From Siccirubricoccus phaeus (GTDB taxonomy: Bacteria; Pseudomonadota; Alphaproteobacteria; Acetobacterales; Acetobacteraceae), in the NCBI RefSeq assembly GCF_008360935.1, contig NZ_SRXO01000007.1, positions 186,001-250,000 on the forward strand: a stretch of DNA of 64,000 bases, written 5' to 3'. The position numbers and the translations under genes were made by a program. Of the stretch, positions 23,860 to 32,797 are shown piece after piece. Below the pieces are notes generated by a model. It did not search any database. It worked only from the letters and a program-made list of their open reading frames with translations, and was not told the DNA's origin. Numbering within the stretch: the first letter of the stretch is position 1; each line of letters begins with the position of its first letter.

Positions 23860-25305
23860 ATGACGCAGAACACCGAGGAAATCTGGCGCCTGATCGACGC
23901 CAAGGTGCCGGAATTCACGGCGCTCTCCGACCGCATCTGGCACATGCCGGAGCTGGCCTATACCGAAACCCGTTCCTGCGCCGAGCACACCGCCATGCTG
24001 CGGGAGCAGGGCTTCCGGGTGACGGAGCAGGTGGCGGGCATCCCCACCGCCGTCATGGGCGAGGCGGGGGAGGGCGGGCCGGTCATCGCCATCCTCGGCG
24101 AGTATGACGCGCTGCCGGGGCTTTCCCAGGAAGCCGGGGTGGCGGAGCAGCGGCCGCTGCCCGGCCCGGGATTCGGCCATGGCTGCGGGCATAATCTGCT
24201 CGGCGCCGCCTCCCTGCTGGCGGCGACGGCGGTGAAGGATTTCCTGGCGGCGAACAACCTGCCCGGCCGCGTCCGCTACTATGGCTGCCCGGCCGAGGAA
24301 GGCGGCGCCGCCAAGGGCTTCATCGTGCGGGACGGCGCCTTCGCCGATGTCGATATCGCCATCTCCTGGCATCCGGCGGCCTTCGCGGCGGTGCAGGAAG
24401 CGGTGTCGCTGGCCAATACCCGCATCGATTTCAGCTTCCAGGGCCGCGCCTCCCACGCCGCGGCGGCGCCGCATCTCGGCCGCTCGGCGCTGGATGCGGT
24501 GGAGCTGATGAATGTCGGCGTGAACTACATGCGGGAACACATGCCGAGCGACGCCCGCATCCACTACGCCTATCTGGATGCCGGCGGGGTCGCGCCCAAC
24601 GTCGTACAGCCCACCGCCAAGGTCCGCTACCTGATCCGGGCGCGGGATTTGGTGGAGCTGCGCGCCCTGATCGCGCGCGTGCGCAAGATCGCCGAGGGCG
24701 CGGCACTGATGACCGAGACGAAGATGGCGGCGAAGGTGGTCTCCGGCGTCTCCAACCTGCTCGGCAACACGCCGCTGGAACGCGCCATGCAGGCCAATCT
24801 GGAGCGGCTCGGCCCGCCGCCCTTCGACGAGGCGGATCACGCCAAGGCCGCCGAATTCCAGGCGACGCTGAGCGAGGAGGACATCGCCTCGGCCTGGCGG
24901 CGCATCGGGCTGCCGATGCGGAAAGGCGTCTCGCTCTGCGACGTGGTGCCGGGCCTTGAGGTGAAGGGCGCGCCGATGATGGGCTCCACCGATGTCGGCG
25001 ATGTCTCCTGGGTGGTGCCGACGGTGCAGGCACGCGGTGCCACCTACGCCATCGGCACGCCAGGCCATTCCTGGCAGCTCACGGCGCAGGGGATGCTGCC
25101 GGCGGCGCATAAGGGCATGGTGCATGTGGCGAAGGTGATGGCCGGCACGGCGGTGGACGCCATCCGCGACCCGGCGCTGGTGGCGGCGGCCAAGGCCGAC
25201 CTCGCCGCCCGCACCGCCGGCCACCCCTATGAGCCGGTGCTCTCGCCCGAGGTGCAGCCGCCGCTGACCATGTCCCTTGGCGACACGTCGAGGAGCGCCG
25301 CCTGA
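23860..25305 (+). CDS. M20 family amidohydrolase (AbgB-like)
   Basis: 481 aa zinc peptidase/amidohydrolase, similar in length and motifs to the aminobenzoyl-glutamate hydrolase subunit AbgB. Metal-binding segments are LGEYDALPG and GHGCGHNLLGAASLLAA, with the catalytic PAEEGGAAKGF after them. The lid domain contains FQGRASHAAAAPHLGRSALD. The substrate is an N-acyl or amide bond of unknown identity. The ATG at 23860 gives MTQNTEEIWRLID; an upstream ATG adds 14 residues of no family similarity. The stop overlaps the next start (TGATG at 25303-25307), so the DapA-like product was once co-translated with it. Confidence 0.85.
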   Translation: MTQNTEEIWRLIDAKVPEFTALSDRIWHMPELAYTETRSCAEHTAMLREQGFRVTEQVAGIPTAVMGEAGEGGPVIAILGEYDALPGLSQEAGVAEQRPLPGPGFGHGCGHNLLGAASLLAATAVKDFLAANNLPGRVRYYGCPAEEGGAAKGFIVRDGAFADVDIAISWHPAAFAAVQEAVSLANTRIDFSFQGRASHAAAAPHLGRSALDAVELMNVGVNYMREHMPSDARIHYAYLDAGGVAPNVVQPTAKVRYLIRARDLVELRALIARVRKIAEGAALMTETKMAAKVVSGVSNLLGNTPLERAMQANLERLGPPPFDEADHAKAAEFQATLSEEDIASAWRRIGLPMRKGVSLCDVVPGLEVKGAPMMGSTDVGDVSWVVPTVQARGATYAIGTPGHSWQLTAQGMLPAAHKGMVHVAKVMAGTAVDAIRDPALVAAAKADLAARTAGHPYEPVLSPEVQPPLTMSLGDTSRSAA

Positions 25306-26209
25306 TGTTGCTGGATGAGAGCGCGCGCGGCGTCTTCGTCATCACGCCGACGCCCTTCACCGAGGCGAGGGCGCTCGACCTCGCCAGCACCGACCGGATG
25401 ATCGAGGGCTTCCTCGCCGCCGGCGCCGCGGGCTTCACCATCCTCGGCATCATGGGCGAGGCGCCGAAGCTGGAAGCGGCGGAGGCGCTGGAATTCGCCC
25501 GGCGCGTGCTGCGGCGCGTCGATGGCCGGGTGCCGGTGATCGTCGGCGTCTCCGCCCCGGGCTTCGCCAGCATGCGGGCGCTGGCGCGCGGCGCCATGGA
25601 GGCCGGCGCGGCCGGCGTGATGATCGCCCCTCCCGGCGGGCAGCGCGGCGACGACGCCGTGATCGCCTACATGGCCCAGGCCTCCGAGGCGGTGGCGCCG
25701 GCGCCCTATGTGCTGCAGGACTATCCGCAGGCGACCGGCACCTTCATCTCGCGGTCGGGATGATCCGGCGCATGGCGGAGGATCCGCGCCTCGTCATGCT
25801 GAAGGCGGAGGATTGGCCGGGGCTCGACAAGCTGACGGCGCTGCGGCGGCTTTCGGCCGAGGGGAAGCTGCGGCGCCTCGCCATCCTCGGCGGCAATGGC
25901 GGGCAATTCCTGCCGGAGGAGCTGGCGCGCGGCGCCGATGGGGTGATGACGGGCTATGCCTTCCCGGAGATGCTGGTGGCGGTCTGCCGGCTGATGGCGG
26001 CGGGCGAGCGCGTGGCGGCGCAGGACGTGTTCGACCGGCACCTGCCGCTGATCCGCACGGAATTGCAGCCGGGGCTGGGGCTGGCGGTGCGGAAATACGT
26101 GTTGCAGAAGCGCGGCCTCATCGCCAGCGCGGCACTGCGGGCACCGGGGCCGAAGCTCTCGGCGGAGACGATGGCGGAGGTGGATTTCCTGCTGGGACGG
26201 CTGGGGTAG
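25305..26209 (+). pseudogene. Dihydrodipicolinate synthase/aldolase family gene split by a frameshift
   Basis: Two reading frames, 25305-25763 and 25760-26209, together give about 301 codons, the normal size of a DapA-family lyase. The first half has GVFVITPTPFTEARALD, FTILGIMGEAPKLEAAEAL and YVLQDYPQATGTFIS; the second has RLVMLKAEDWPGLDKL, containing the Schiff-base lysine, and GADGVMTGYAFPEM. The break lies at about 25740-25760, where the first frame stops at TGA 25761 and the second can begin at an overlapping ATG 25760. A one-base deletion or two-base insertion explains it. It may be a real pseudogene, a sequencing error, or two coupled half-proteins; the first two are likelier. Confidence 0.8.
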
Positions 26210-26293
26210 GGGCGGGGAAGCGCCCCCAACCCTCTCCCGCCTTGCGGAGGTAGCACCGCCGCCAATGGGACCCGCGCCGCGGGGCGGCGCGGG
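26209..26293. terminator. GC-rich hairpins between convergent genes
   Basis: Two hairpins separate the DapA-like gene from cinA: GGGGCG/CGCCCC (26209-26226) directly after the plus-strand stop codon, and a perfect nine-base arm CCCGCGCCG/CGGCGCGGG around a CGGGG loop (26271-26293), just beyond the cinA stop. They are placed to terminate transcription from both sides, although neither has a U run. Confidence 0.45.
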
Positions 26294-26297
26294 GTGG

Positions 26298-27500
26298 TCA
26301 GCCCCGCCGCTCGAAATCCACCGCCTCATCCACCGGCAGCCCCTGCAGCCAGCGGCGCAGCACGTCCAGCCCCATCTCCGCCGCGCCCAGCCGCACCCGC
26401 TCCCGGTCGCCGACCAGCAGCGCTTCCCGCACTACCTCGCCGCCGCCATCCACCAGGCCGATGGCGATGCGGCCGCCGCCCTTGTCCACCGCCGCCAGCA
26501 CCGCCAGCGCATGGCTGGCGCCGCTTTCCGCCCGCAGCCTGGCCGCCTGGGCCAGCGCCGTGGCGCCATCCGCCGCCATGGGCGGCAGCACCAGGCCCTG
26601 GCGGAAGCGCGTCTCCGCCCCCGGCACCTGCACCAGCCGCGCGGCGATGCCGCCGCCGGTCAGCGTCTCCGTCACCGCCAGCGTGCCGACATCCAGCGCG
26701 GCGATCACCGCGCCTTCCAGACTCTGCTCATCCTCGGCGATGATGAAATTGCCGAGGCGCTGCCGCACCTCCGCCTCCAGCGGCGCCAGGATCGCCTCCA
26801 GCGCCGCCGCATCCGCCGCGCGCGCCGCCAGCTTGGTCTCGAGCTGCGGGTAGTGCGCCTGGAAGCCGAGCTTCACCGCGCCCTCCGGCGCCATCGCTTC
26901 GAGGCCCGAAAGCATCTGGTCGGCGCGGCTTTCGCCGATGCCGAAGGAGTGGAAGCGCTTCAGCCGTGTCACGCCGGCGCGGCCCTCCATCGCCAGCAGG
27001 CGGGGGATGATCTGCTCATCCAGCATGCGATGCATTTCCCGCGGCACGCCGGGGGTGAAGTAGAAGCGGGCGCCACCGATCGTCACCGCGAAGCCGCAGG
27101 CGGTGCCGATCGGGTTGTCGATGAACTCCGCCCCCTGCGGCAGCATGGCCTGCTTGCGGTTGTTGGGCGGCATGGGGCGGTTGCGGCTGGCGTAGAAGGC
27201 TTCCATCCGGGCCAACCAGGGCGCGTGCAGCACCAGGGGCACGCCGGCGGCCTCGGCGGCCATTTCCTGGGAGAGATCGTCCACGGTGGGGCCGAGCCCG
27301 CCATTGACGATGACGACATCGGCGCGGGCGGCGGCCTCGCGGAAGGCGGCGCGCAGCGCGTCGCGGTCGTCGCCCACCACGGTGCCCCAGGTGACGCCGA
27401 GATCGACCTCGACCAGCCTTCGGGCGATATGGCTGTAATTGGTGTTGATGGTCTTGCCGGTGAGGATCTCGTCGCCGGTGCAGAGGATTTCGATGCGCAT
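26298..27500 (-). CDS. cinA: CinA-family protein (molybdopterin-binding fold plus degenerate C-terminal domain)
   Basis: 400 aa. The N-terminal MoaB/MogA-like domain starts MRIEILCTGDEILTGKTINT and includes VIVNGGLGPTVDDLSQEMAA and FYFTPGVPREMHRMLDE, the competence/damage-inducible CinA signature. The C-terminal CinA domain, which in other bacteria deamidates nicotinamide mononucleotide, is present but altered: the usual ESCTGG motif reads ETLTGG, so activity is doubtful. The ATG at 27500 has a GGAAGG site; longer frames toward 27803 cross the divergent gene and are rejected. It is divergent from the flavodoxin-like gene with 45 bp between them. Confidence 0.87.
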   Translation of the reverse strand: MRIEILCTGDEILTGKTINTNYSHIARRLVEVDLGVTWGTVVGDDRDALRAAFREAAARADVVIVNGGLGPTVDDLSQEMAAEAAGVPLVLHAPWLARMEAFYASRNRPMPPNNRKQAMLPQGAEFIDNPIGTACGFAVTIGGARFYFTPGVPREMHRMLDEQIIPRLLAMEGRAGVTRLKRFHSFGIGESRADQMLSGLEAMAPEGAVKLGFQAHYPQLETKLAARAADAAALEAILAPLEAEVRQRLGNFIIAEDEQSLEGAVIAALDVGTLAVTETLTGGGIAARLVQVPGAETRFRQGLVLPPMAADGATALAQAARLRAESGASHALAVLAAVDKGGGRIAIGLVDGGGEVVREALLVGDRERVRLGAAEMGLDVLRRWLQGLPVDEAVDFERRG

Positions 27501-27545
27501 GGGTTTCCTTCCCCCTGGCGACAAGATAGCGCAGGTGCGGCGACG

Positions 27546-28031
27546 ATGAAGACGCTGCTGGTGGTGTACCATTCCAGCACGGGCGGCACCCGGCAAATGG
27601 CGGAGGCGGCGGCGCGCGGCGCGGCGGCGGAGGGGCGGGTGGTGCTGCGCCGTGCCGCGGCGGCGGGGCCGGCGGATGTGCTGGCGGCGGATGGCTATCT
27701 TTTCGCCTCGCCGGAGACGCTGGCGGCGATCGCCGGGCCGATGAAGGATTTCTTCGACCGCTGCTATTACCCGGTGCTCGGGCGGATCGAGGGGCGGCCG
27801 CATGCGCTGCTGGTCTGCGCCGGCAGCGACGGGCAGAACGCCATTCGTCAGATGCGGCGCATCGCCACGGGCTGGCGGCTGCGGGAGATCGCCGAGCCGG
27901 TGCTGGTCTGCACGCGGGCGCAGACGCCGGAGGCGATCCTGGCGCCGAAGACCATCCCCGCCGAGGCGCTGGCGCGCTGCGAGGAGCTGGGCACGGCCTT
28001 CGCCGCCGGGCTGGCGATGGGGATCTACTGA
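27546..28031 (+). CDS. Flavodoxin-like FMN-binding protein
   Basis: 161 aa. The N-terminal phosphate-binding loop is VVYHSSTGGTRQMAEAAARG, typical of flavodoxins and NADPH-FMN reductases, followed by ADGYLFASPETLAAIAGPMK and HALLVCAGSDGQNAIRQMRR. It is probably a small cytoplasmic FMN protein; its redox partner is unknown. The ATG at 27546 gives MKTLLVVYHSSTGG, the expected start. It is divergent from cinA by 45 bp, so the two share a promoter region. It converges on the HD-domain gene. Confidence 0.82.
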   Translation: MKTLLVVYHSSTGGTRQMAEAAARGAAAEGRVVLRRAAAAGPADVLAADGYLFASPETLAAIAGPMKDFFDRCYYPVLGRIEGRPHALLVCAGSDGQNAIRQMRRIATGWRLREIAEPVLVCTRAQTPEAILAPKTIPAEALARCEELGTAFAAGLAMGIY

Positions 28032-28110
28032 GCGTCGAGAGCGACCCCTTCGACCCCGTCGAGCGCAGGCGAGAGCGTGCCTCGACCGGATTGCTGCGTG
28101 GCGGGAGTGG

Positions 28111-28668
28111 CTACGCCGCCGGCTTCAGGCAGGCCGCGACATAGGGCAGGAAATGCCGCACCGGCGGCGTCTCCAGCCCCTTCACCTTCGCCGCCTCGTC
28201 GAAGCGGCGGAGCCGGACCGCCGCCTCGGCCTCCGGCAGGGCGGCGAAGGCAGCAGCCTCCGCGGCCGACATCGGCCCGCCCTGCAGCGCGAGGCTGAGC
28301 ACCGAATCCTTCGACAGCTTGCCGAAGTAATCCGGCTCTACGGCGCAGAGATAGCGCTTGGCGGCGACATGCAGCCGCACCGGCTCCGTCACCTCCGGCC
28401 CGAACCAGGCGGTGAGAAAGGCATGGCCCAGCTCCTCATGCCTGTCGTCCACGCCCTGCTCGGCCGGGTTCTCGCCGAGGTCATGCACCAGATGCCCGAC
28501 GTCATGCAGCAGGGAGGCGGTGATGAGCGCGGCGTCGCCGCCCTCCTGCTCCGCCGCCCAGGCGGATTGCAGGGCGTGCTGGCGCTGGGTGACGTCGTGC
28601 AGCCCGTACTGGCCATCGGCCTTCAGGGTCAGCAGCTCCTCGATGCGGGCAAGGCGGGGGTCGGGCAT
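28111..28668 (-). CDS. HD-domain protein, PhnZ/TmpB-like
   Basis: 185 aa HD-fold protein. The metal motif is SLLHDVGHLVHDL (His-Asp pair near residues 55-56), preceded by GQYGLHDVTQRQHALQSAWA and followed by HEELGHAFL and LHVAAKRYLC. This arrangement, including the early Tyr, resembles the mixed-valent di-iron oxygenases PhnZ and TmpB that cleave hydroxy-phosphonates, rather than nucleotide phosphohydrolases. Phosphonate oxygenation is therefore likely but unproven; the 2-oxoglutarate partner (PhnY/TmpA) is not in the window. An inverted repeat upstream (28704-28731) may be its operator. Confidence 0.75.
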   Translation of the reverse strand: MPDPRLARIEELLTLKADGQYGLHDVTQRQHALQSAWAAEQEGGDAALITASLLHDVGHLVHDLGENPAEQGVDDRHEELGHAFLTAWFGPEVTEPVRLHVAAKRYLCAVEPDYFGKLSKDSVLSLALQGGPMSAAEAAAFAALPEAEAAVRLRRFDEAAKVKGLETPPVRHFLPYVAACLKPAA

Positions 28669-28703
28669 GGCGATGGCTCCCGGGCGGCGACTGGCCGGAC
28701 CCT

Positions 28704-28731
28704 AAACTTGGCCAGACATCCGGACAAGTTT
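28704..28731. promoter_or_regulatory. Inverted repeat upstream of the PhnZ-like gene
   Basis: AAACTTG (28704-28710) and CAAGTTT (28725-28731) form perfect seven-base arms whose centres are 21 bases apart, two helical turns, the geometry of a dimeric repressor site. On the minus strand TTGTCC in the repeat and TTTAGG downstream could be promoter boxes, so binding would block transcription. Confidence 0.45.
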
Positions 28732-28789
28732 CTACCGACGGATTTCACACCCCTGCAACACTCCATGGGGGCCTCCCCTCCGGGCCCTG

Positions 28790-28935
28790 GCCTGAGCCTG
28801 CCGGTTCAACCGTCGGGTCCAGAACTCAGACCGGGGTCCGGGGCCAGGTCCTGGCCCCGGCGGGAGTGCAGAGGGCAGCGCCCTCTGCTAGCAGCGCCGC
28901 CGCCGCCAACGGGCGAAGCCCCCGATCTGCCTTCT
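28790..28935. repeat. Intergenic multi-hairpin repeat, family B copy 3
   Basis: Contains GCCTGCCGGTTCAACCG, CGGGTCCAGAACTCAGACCG, GGGTCCGGGG and a hairpin GGGGCCAG/CTGGCCCC (28840-28858), then GCAGAGGGC/GCCCTCTGC (28868-28888) and GCCGCCAACGGGCGAAGCCC. It fills the space between two minus-strand genes. The unique part of the spacer (28669-28790) holds only the inverted repeat; no gene was seen. Confidence 0.72.
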
Positions 28936-28967
28936 CGTTTCTCCCGGCATGGGCCGGAGCCCCCGCC

Positions 28968-30557
28968 TCACCCCCGCCGCAGATTCCAGAACAGCGAGAA
29001 CCCGCCCAGCATCCCGGCCAGCTCCGCCTTGTGCGCCGTCCGCGCCATGATCTGTCCGAGCGGCAAATAGGGGATGTCGACGAAAAGCTGCGCCTGGATC
29101 TCCCGCGCCAGGCGCAGCCGGTCCCCCTCGGTCGTGGCCGCCAGCCATTCGTCGCGCAGTGCTTCCAGCCGGGGGCTGGTCGGCCAGCCATTGCTCGCCG
29201 CCGTGCCGGTGCCGCGCAGATACTGGTGCACCGCGGGGTCGAGCTGATCGAGCCCCGACCAATAGGTGTGGAAGACGTTCCAGCCGCCCTGCTCCGGCCC
29301 CTCCCGCCGCCCCAGACGCTGGCGCATCGTCGCCCAATCGGTCGCCTGGTAATCCACGTTCAGCCCGAGTTGCTTCAGCAGGTCGGCGCCGACATCCGCC
29401 AGCGCCTTCAGCGTCGGGAAGTCGGAGGGCGAGAGGACCACCACCTTCTCGCCCTTGTACCCCGCCGCCTGCACCGCGCGCCTGGCCGCCGCGACGTCGC
29501 GCGGGTTGGTCAGGGCGGCCAGGCCGGCATCATTGGCCAGCGGCGTGCCGGGCGGGAAGGCGCCGATGCCCTCTCGCCAGCCATCCGCCACATCGCCCAC
29601 CACCGCGGCCATGAAATCCGCCTGGTTCAGCGCCGGCAGCAAGGCGCGGCGCAGCGCCGCATTGTCGAAGGGCGGGACGAGCTGGTTGAAGCGCATCACC
29701 GCGATGTAGCCCAGCGGATCCGGCGTCCAGACCTTGATCCGGCGGTCGCGCAGCAAGGGCGGCAGCAGGTCGAAGGTCGGCGCCTCCCACCAATCCACCT
29801 CGCCGGTACGCAGCGCCGCAGCGGCGGTGGAGGGGTCGGGGATCACCTGCCACTCCACCCGGTCGAAATGCACCACCTTCGGCCCGGCGGTGAAGCTCGG
29901 CGTGCCCTCGGCGCGCGGCACATAGGCGGGGTTGCGCTCATAGACCACGCGGGCGCCGGAGACCTGCTCCGAGGCGACGAAGCGGAAGGGGCCGCTGCCG
30001 ATGATCTCGGTGATCTGGCGGAAGGGGTCGGTGGCCGCGATCCGCTCCGGCATGATGGCGCAGACCGGCGAGCCGGCCTTGCCCAGCGCATAGGTCAGCA
30101 GGTCGAAGCGGCGCTTCAGCCGGAAGCGGATGGTGCGGTCGTCGGGCGCGTCCAGCGCCTCCGTCGCCGCCAGCAGGGAGCCGCCGATGCTGTCCCGCCT
30201 TGCCCAGCGGCGGATGCTGGCCACCGCGTCGCGCGCCAGCACCTGCTCGCCATCATGCCAGCGCAGCCCCTCGCGCAGGCGGATCTCCCATTGCAGCCCT
30301 TCGGCGGAGGTGGTGTGGCCCGCCGCCATCTGCGGCTGGATGCGGAGCTGGTCATCCATGCCATAGAGCGTGTCGAACACCATCAGCGCGTGGTTGCGCG
30401 TGACATAGGCGGCGGTGAAGACCGGATCGGCGATGCCGAGATCGGCCTGGGGGACGAATTTCAGCACGCGCGGCGCCTGGGCGGCGCCAAGGCGCGGTGC
30501 GGCCAAGGGACCGAGGAGCGTGGCGCCGGCAGCGAGCAGGGGGCGGCGGCCGATCAC
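28968..30557 (-). CDS. Peptide/nickel-type ABC transporter substrate-binding protein
   Basis: 529 aa, family 5 extracellular solute-binding protein. The N-terminus MIGRRPLLAAGATLLGPLAA is an export signal, and the mature region has VLKFVPQADLGIADPVFTAA, GLQWEIRLREGLRWHDGEQV and FNQLVPPFDNAALRRALLPA, all standard for dipeptide/oligopeptide binding proteins. No permease or ATPase genes adjoin it, so it is an orphan periplasmic receptor that must work with components elsewhere. The ligand is not predictable. A 156-bp spacer separates it from the upstream Bug gene on the same strand. Confidence 0.88.
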   Translation of the reverse strand: MIGRRPLLAAGATLLGPLAAPRLGAAQAPRVLKFVPQADLGIADPVFTAAYVTRNHALMVFDTLYGMDDQLRIQPQMAAGHTTSAEGLQWEIRLREGLRWHDGEQVLARDAVASIRRWARRDSIGGSLLAATEALDAPDDRTIRFRLKRRFDLLTYALGKAGSPVCAIMPERIAATDPFRQITEIIGSGPFRFVASEQVSGARVVYERNPAYVPRAEGTPSFTAGPKVVHFDRVEWQVIPDPSTAAAALRTGEVDWWEAPTFDLLPPLLRDRRIKVWTPDPLGYIAVMRFNQLVPPFDNAALRRALLPALNQADFMAAVVGDVADGWREGIGAFPPGTPLANDAGLAALTNPRDVAAARRAVQAAGYKGEKVVVLSPSDFPTLKALADVGADLLKQLGLNVDYQATDWATMRQRLGRREGPEQGGWNVFHTYWSGLDQLDPAVHQYLRGTGTAASNGWPTSPRLEALRDEWLAATTEGDRLRLAREIQAQLFVDIPYLPLGQIMARTAHKAELAGMLGGFSLFWNLRRG

Positions 30558-30713
30558 GCGCGGCGCCTGCGCTGGGTGAAGGGGGGCGGGCGGTGCATGC
30601 TATTCTCCTGGCGTATGTCGTGCAACATGCCCGTGCCGCCGCCTATTGTCACCTCCCACAGCGTGGATGCAGGCACGGCCGGGCGCCATCGCCGCCTCCG
30701 GCGGGCGGCACGC

Positions 30714-31679
30714 TCACTCGACGGAGGCCCCCGACGCCTTCACCACCTCCGCCATGCGCGCGATCTCGGCGAGCTGGAAGCTGGCGAAATCCTCCGCCGT
30801 GCTGCCCACCGGCCGGTAGCCGAGCTGCTGCAGCCGCTCCCCCACCGCCGGCTGCCGCACTGCCTTGGCCGTCTCCTCCGAAAGCCGCGCCACCACCGGC
30901 GCCGGCGTGCCGGCCGGGGCGAAGAGGCCGAGCCAGCTCCGAAAGCTGTAGCCCGACACCGCCTCCGCCACCGCCGGCACCTCCGGCAGCTCCTCCGCCC
31001 GCTTCGGCCAGGTGATGCCGAGCGCCCGCACCTGCCCGGTGCGGTATTGCGTGATGCTCTCCACCACCGGGGAGAAGATCAGGTCGATCCGGCCGGAAAC
31101 GAGATCCGCCATGGCCGGCGCCCCGCCGCGGTAATGGATGGGGTTCATGCGCACCCCCGCCTGCTGCTCGAACAGCACGGCAGCGATGTGCTGGGAGGTG
31201 CCGCCGCCCCCCGTGCCGTAATTCAGCCCGCCGGGCCGCGCCTTGGCCAGGGCGATCAGCTCGGCCGTGCTGCCGGCCTGGACGGAGGGATGCACCACCA
31301 GCAGGCAGGCGCTCTCCACCACCAGGGAGATGGCGGAGAAATCCTTCGCCACATGGAAGGGCAGGTTGGGGAAGAGCGACTGGTTCACCGCATGGGTGCC
31401 CATGGAGGCCATGACCATGGTGTACCCATCGGGCGCGCTGCGGGCGCAGGCCTCGGAGGCGACATTGCCGCCGGCGCCGGTGCGGTTCTCCACCACCACC
31501 TGCTGGCCGAGCGCGGTGCCGAGGGCCTGGGCGACGATCCGGGCGGTGGTGTCCGTACTGCCGCCGGCGGCGAAGCCGACCAGGATGCGGAGGGGGCGGT
31601 CCGGGGTCCACAGGGGCTGGGCCCGCGCTGCCAGGGGCAGGGCGGCCAGCACCGGCAGCAGGCTGCGGCGCTGCATCAT
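30714..31679 (-). CDS. Tripartite tricarboxylate transporter (Bug) substrate-binding protein
   Basis: 321 aa. A signal peptide (MMQRRSLLPVLAALPLAARA) is followed by the family opening WTPDRPLRILVGFAAGGSTD, then ALGQQVVVENRTGAGGNVAS and MNPIHYRGGAPAMADLVSGR. It is the second of three unrelated-by-position Bug proteins in the window. No transporter membrane subunits are nearby. It is divergent from the SPFH gene with 194 bp between the starts, a region where I could not place promoters with confidence. Confidence 0.9.
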   Translation of the reverse strand: MMQRRSLLPVLAALPLAARAQPLWTPDRPLRILVGFAAGGSTDTTARIVAQALGTALGQQVVVENRTGAGGNVASEACARSAPDGYTMVMASMGTHAVNQSLFPNLPFHVAKDFSAISLVVESACLLVVHPSVQAGSTAELIALAKARPGGLNYGTGGGGTSQHIAAVLFEQQAGVRMNPIHYRGGAPAMADLVSGRIDLIFSPVVESITQYRTGQVRALGITWPKRAEELPEVPAVAEAVSGYSFRSWLGLFAPAGTPAPVVARLSEETAKAVRQPAVGERLQQLGYRPVGSTAEDFASFQLAEIARMAEVVKASGASVE

Positions 31680-31873
31680 TCTCGTTGTCCTCCCTGCGGG
31701 TCTTTGCCCGCCACGGAAAGGCTAGCGATTCACCCCGGCCATCTCCACAGGAACCGCATGCGCCGGCGATGCGGCGAACACAAGCCGGTGTCCTCCGCCG
31801 CGCCGCCGGTCCGATGCGCATCGGCAACCTGTGCGGGGAAGGCTAGACTGGCCGGAAACCAGGGGAGCGCCGC

Positions 31874-32797
31874 ATGACCGGTGGCCAGATCGTTCTCATC
31901 GTCCTCCTGCTGCTCGCGGTCTTCACCGCGGCGCGCGGCATCCGCACCGTGCCGCAGGGGGAGGTCTGGACGGTGCAGCGCTTCGGCGCCTTCACCCGGC
32001 TGCTGCAGCCGGGGCTGAATTTCATCATCCCCTATGTGGACGCCATCGGCCGCCGGATGAATGTGCAGGAGGTGGTGCTGGACATCCCGGAGCAATCCGT
32101 CATCACCAAGGACAACGCCTCGGTGGCGGTGGACGGCATCGTCTATTACCGGGTGATGGACCCGGCCAAGGCGGCCTATGCGGTGCAGAACCTGGAACAG
32201 GCGCTGACGGCGCTGACCATGACCAATATCCGCAGCGTGATCGGCGAGATGGACCTCGACGCGACGCTCTCGGGGCGGGAACGGATCAACTCCTCCCTGC
32301 TCACCATCCTGGACGGCGCGACCGATCCCTGGGGCGTGAAGGTCAGCCGGGTGGAGCTGCGCAAGGTGGAGCCGCCGGAGAATCTGGTGCGCGCCATGAA
32401 CCTGCAGATGACGGCAGAGCGCGAGCGCCGCGCCACGCTGCTGAAGGCGGAGGGCGAGAAGGCGGCGCTGATCCTGGCAGCCGAGGGCCGAAGGGAGAGT
32501 GCGATGCGGGATGCCGAGGCGCGGGAGCGCCTGGCCCAGGCCGAGGCAACGGCGACCCGCGCCGTGGCGGAGGCCGCCGCCGGCGCCGGCGAAAGCGCGC
32601 TGCGCTACTTCATCGCCGACCGCTATGTGAAGGCCTTCGAGGCGATGGGCACCAACCCCGCCCACAAGCTGGTGGTGGTGCCGATGGAAGCGGCGGGGCT
32701 GGCGGGCGGCATCGCCCAGGCGCTGGAGCTGCTGCGCGGGCCGGGCGGGACGCCCCCCGCGCCGCCGGCCGGGGAGAGGCCATGGAGCCGGGGCTGA
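31874..32797 (+). CDS. qmcA: SPFH/band-7 membrane protein (QmcA-like)
   Basis: 307 aa. An N-terminal membrane anchor (residues 4-22, GQIVLIVLLLLAVFTAARG) is followed by the SPFH domain, with VPQGEVWTVQRFGAFTRLL, LDIPEQSVITKDNASVAVDG and DPWGVKVSRVELRKVEPPEN, then a long Glu/Ala-rich coiled coil (about 180-240). Such proteins form large ring- or cage-like assemblies in the inner membrane and support membrane proteolysis and lipid-domain organisation. It overlaps the NfeD-like gene by 16 bases, the conserved pairing of this family. Confidence 0.9.
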   Translation: MTGGQIVLIVLLLLAVFTAARGIRTVPQGEVWTVQRFGAFTRLLQPGLNFIIPYVDAIGRRMNVQEVVLDIPEQSVITKDNASVAVDGIVYYRVMDPAKAAYAVQNLEQALTALTMTNIRSVIGEMDLDATLSGRERINSSLLTILDGATDPWGVKVSRVELRKVEPPENLVRAMNLQMTAERERRATLLKAEGEKAALILAAEGRRESAMRDAEARERLAQAEATATRAVAEAAAGAGESALRYFIADRYVKAFEAMGTNPAHKLVVVPMEAAGLAGGIAQALELLRGPGGTPPAPPAGERPWSRG

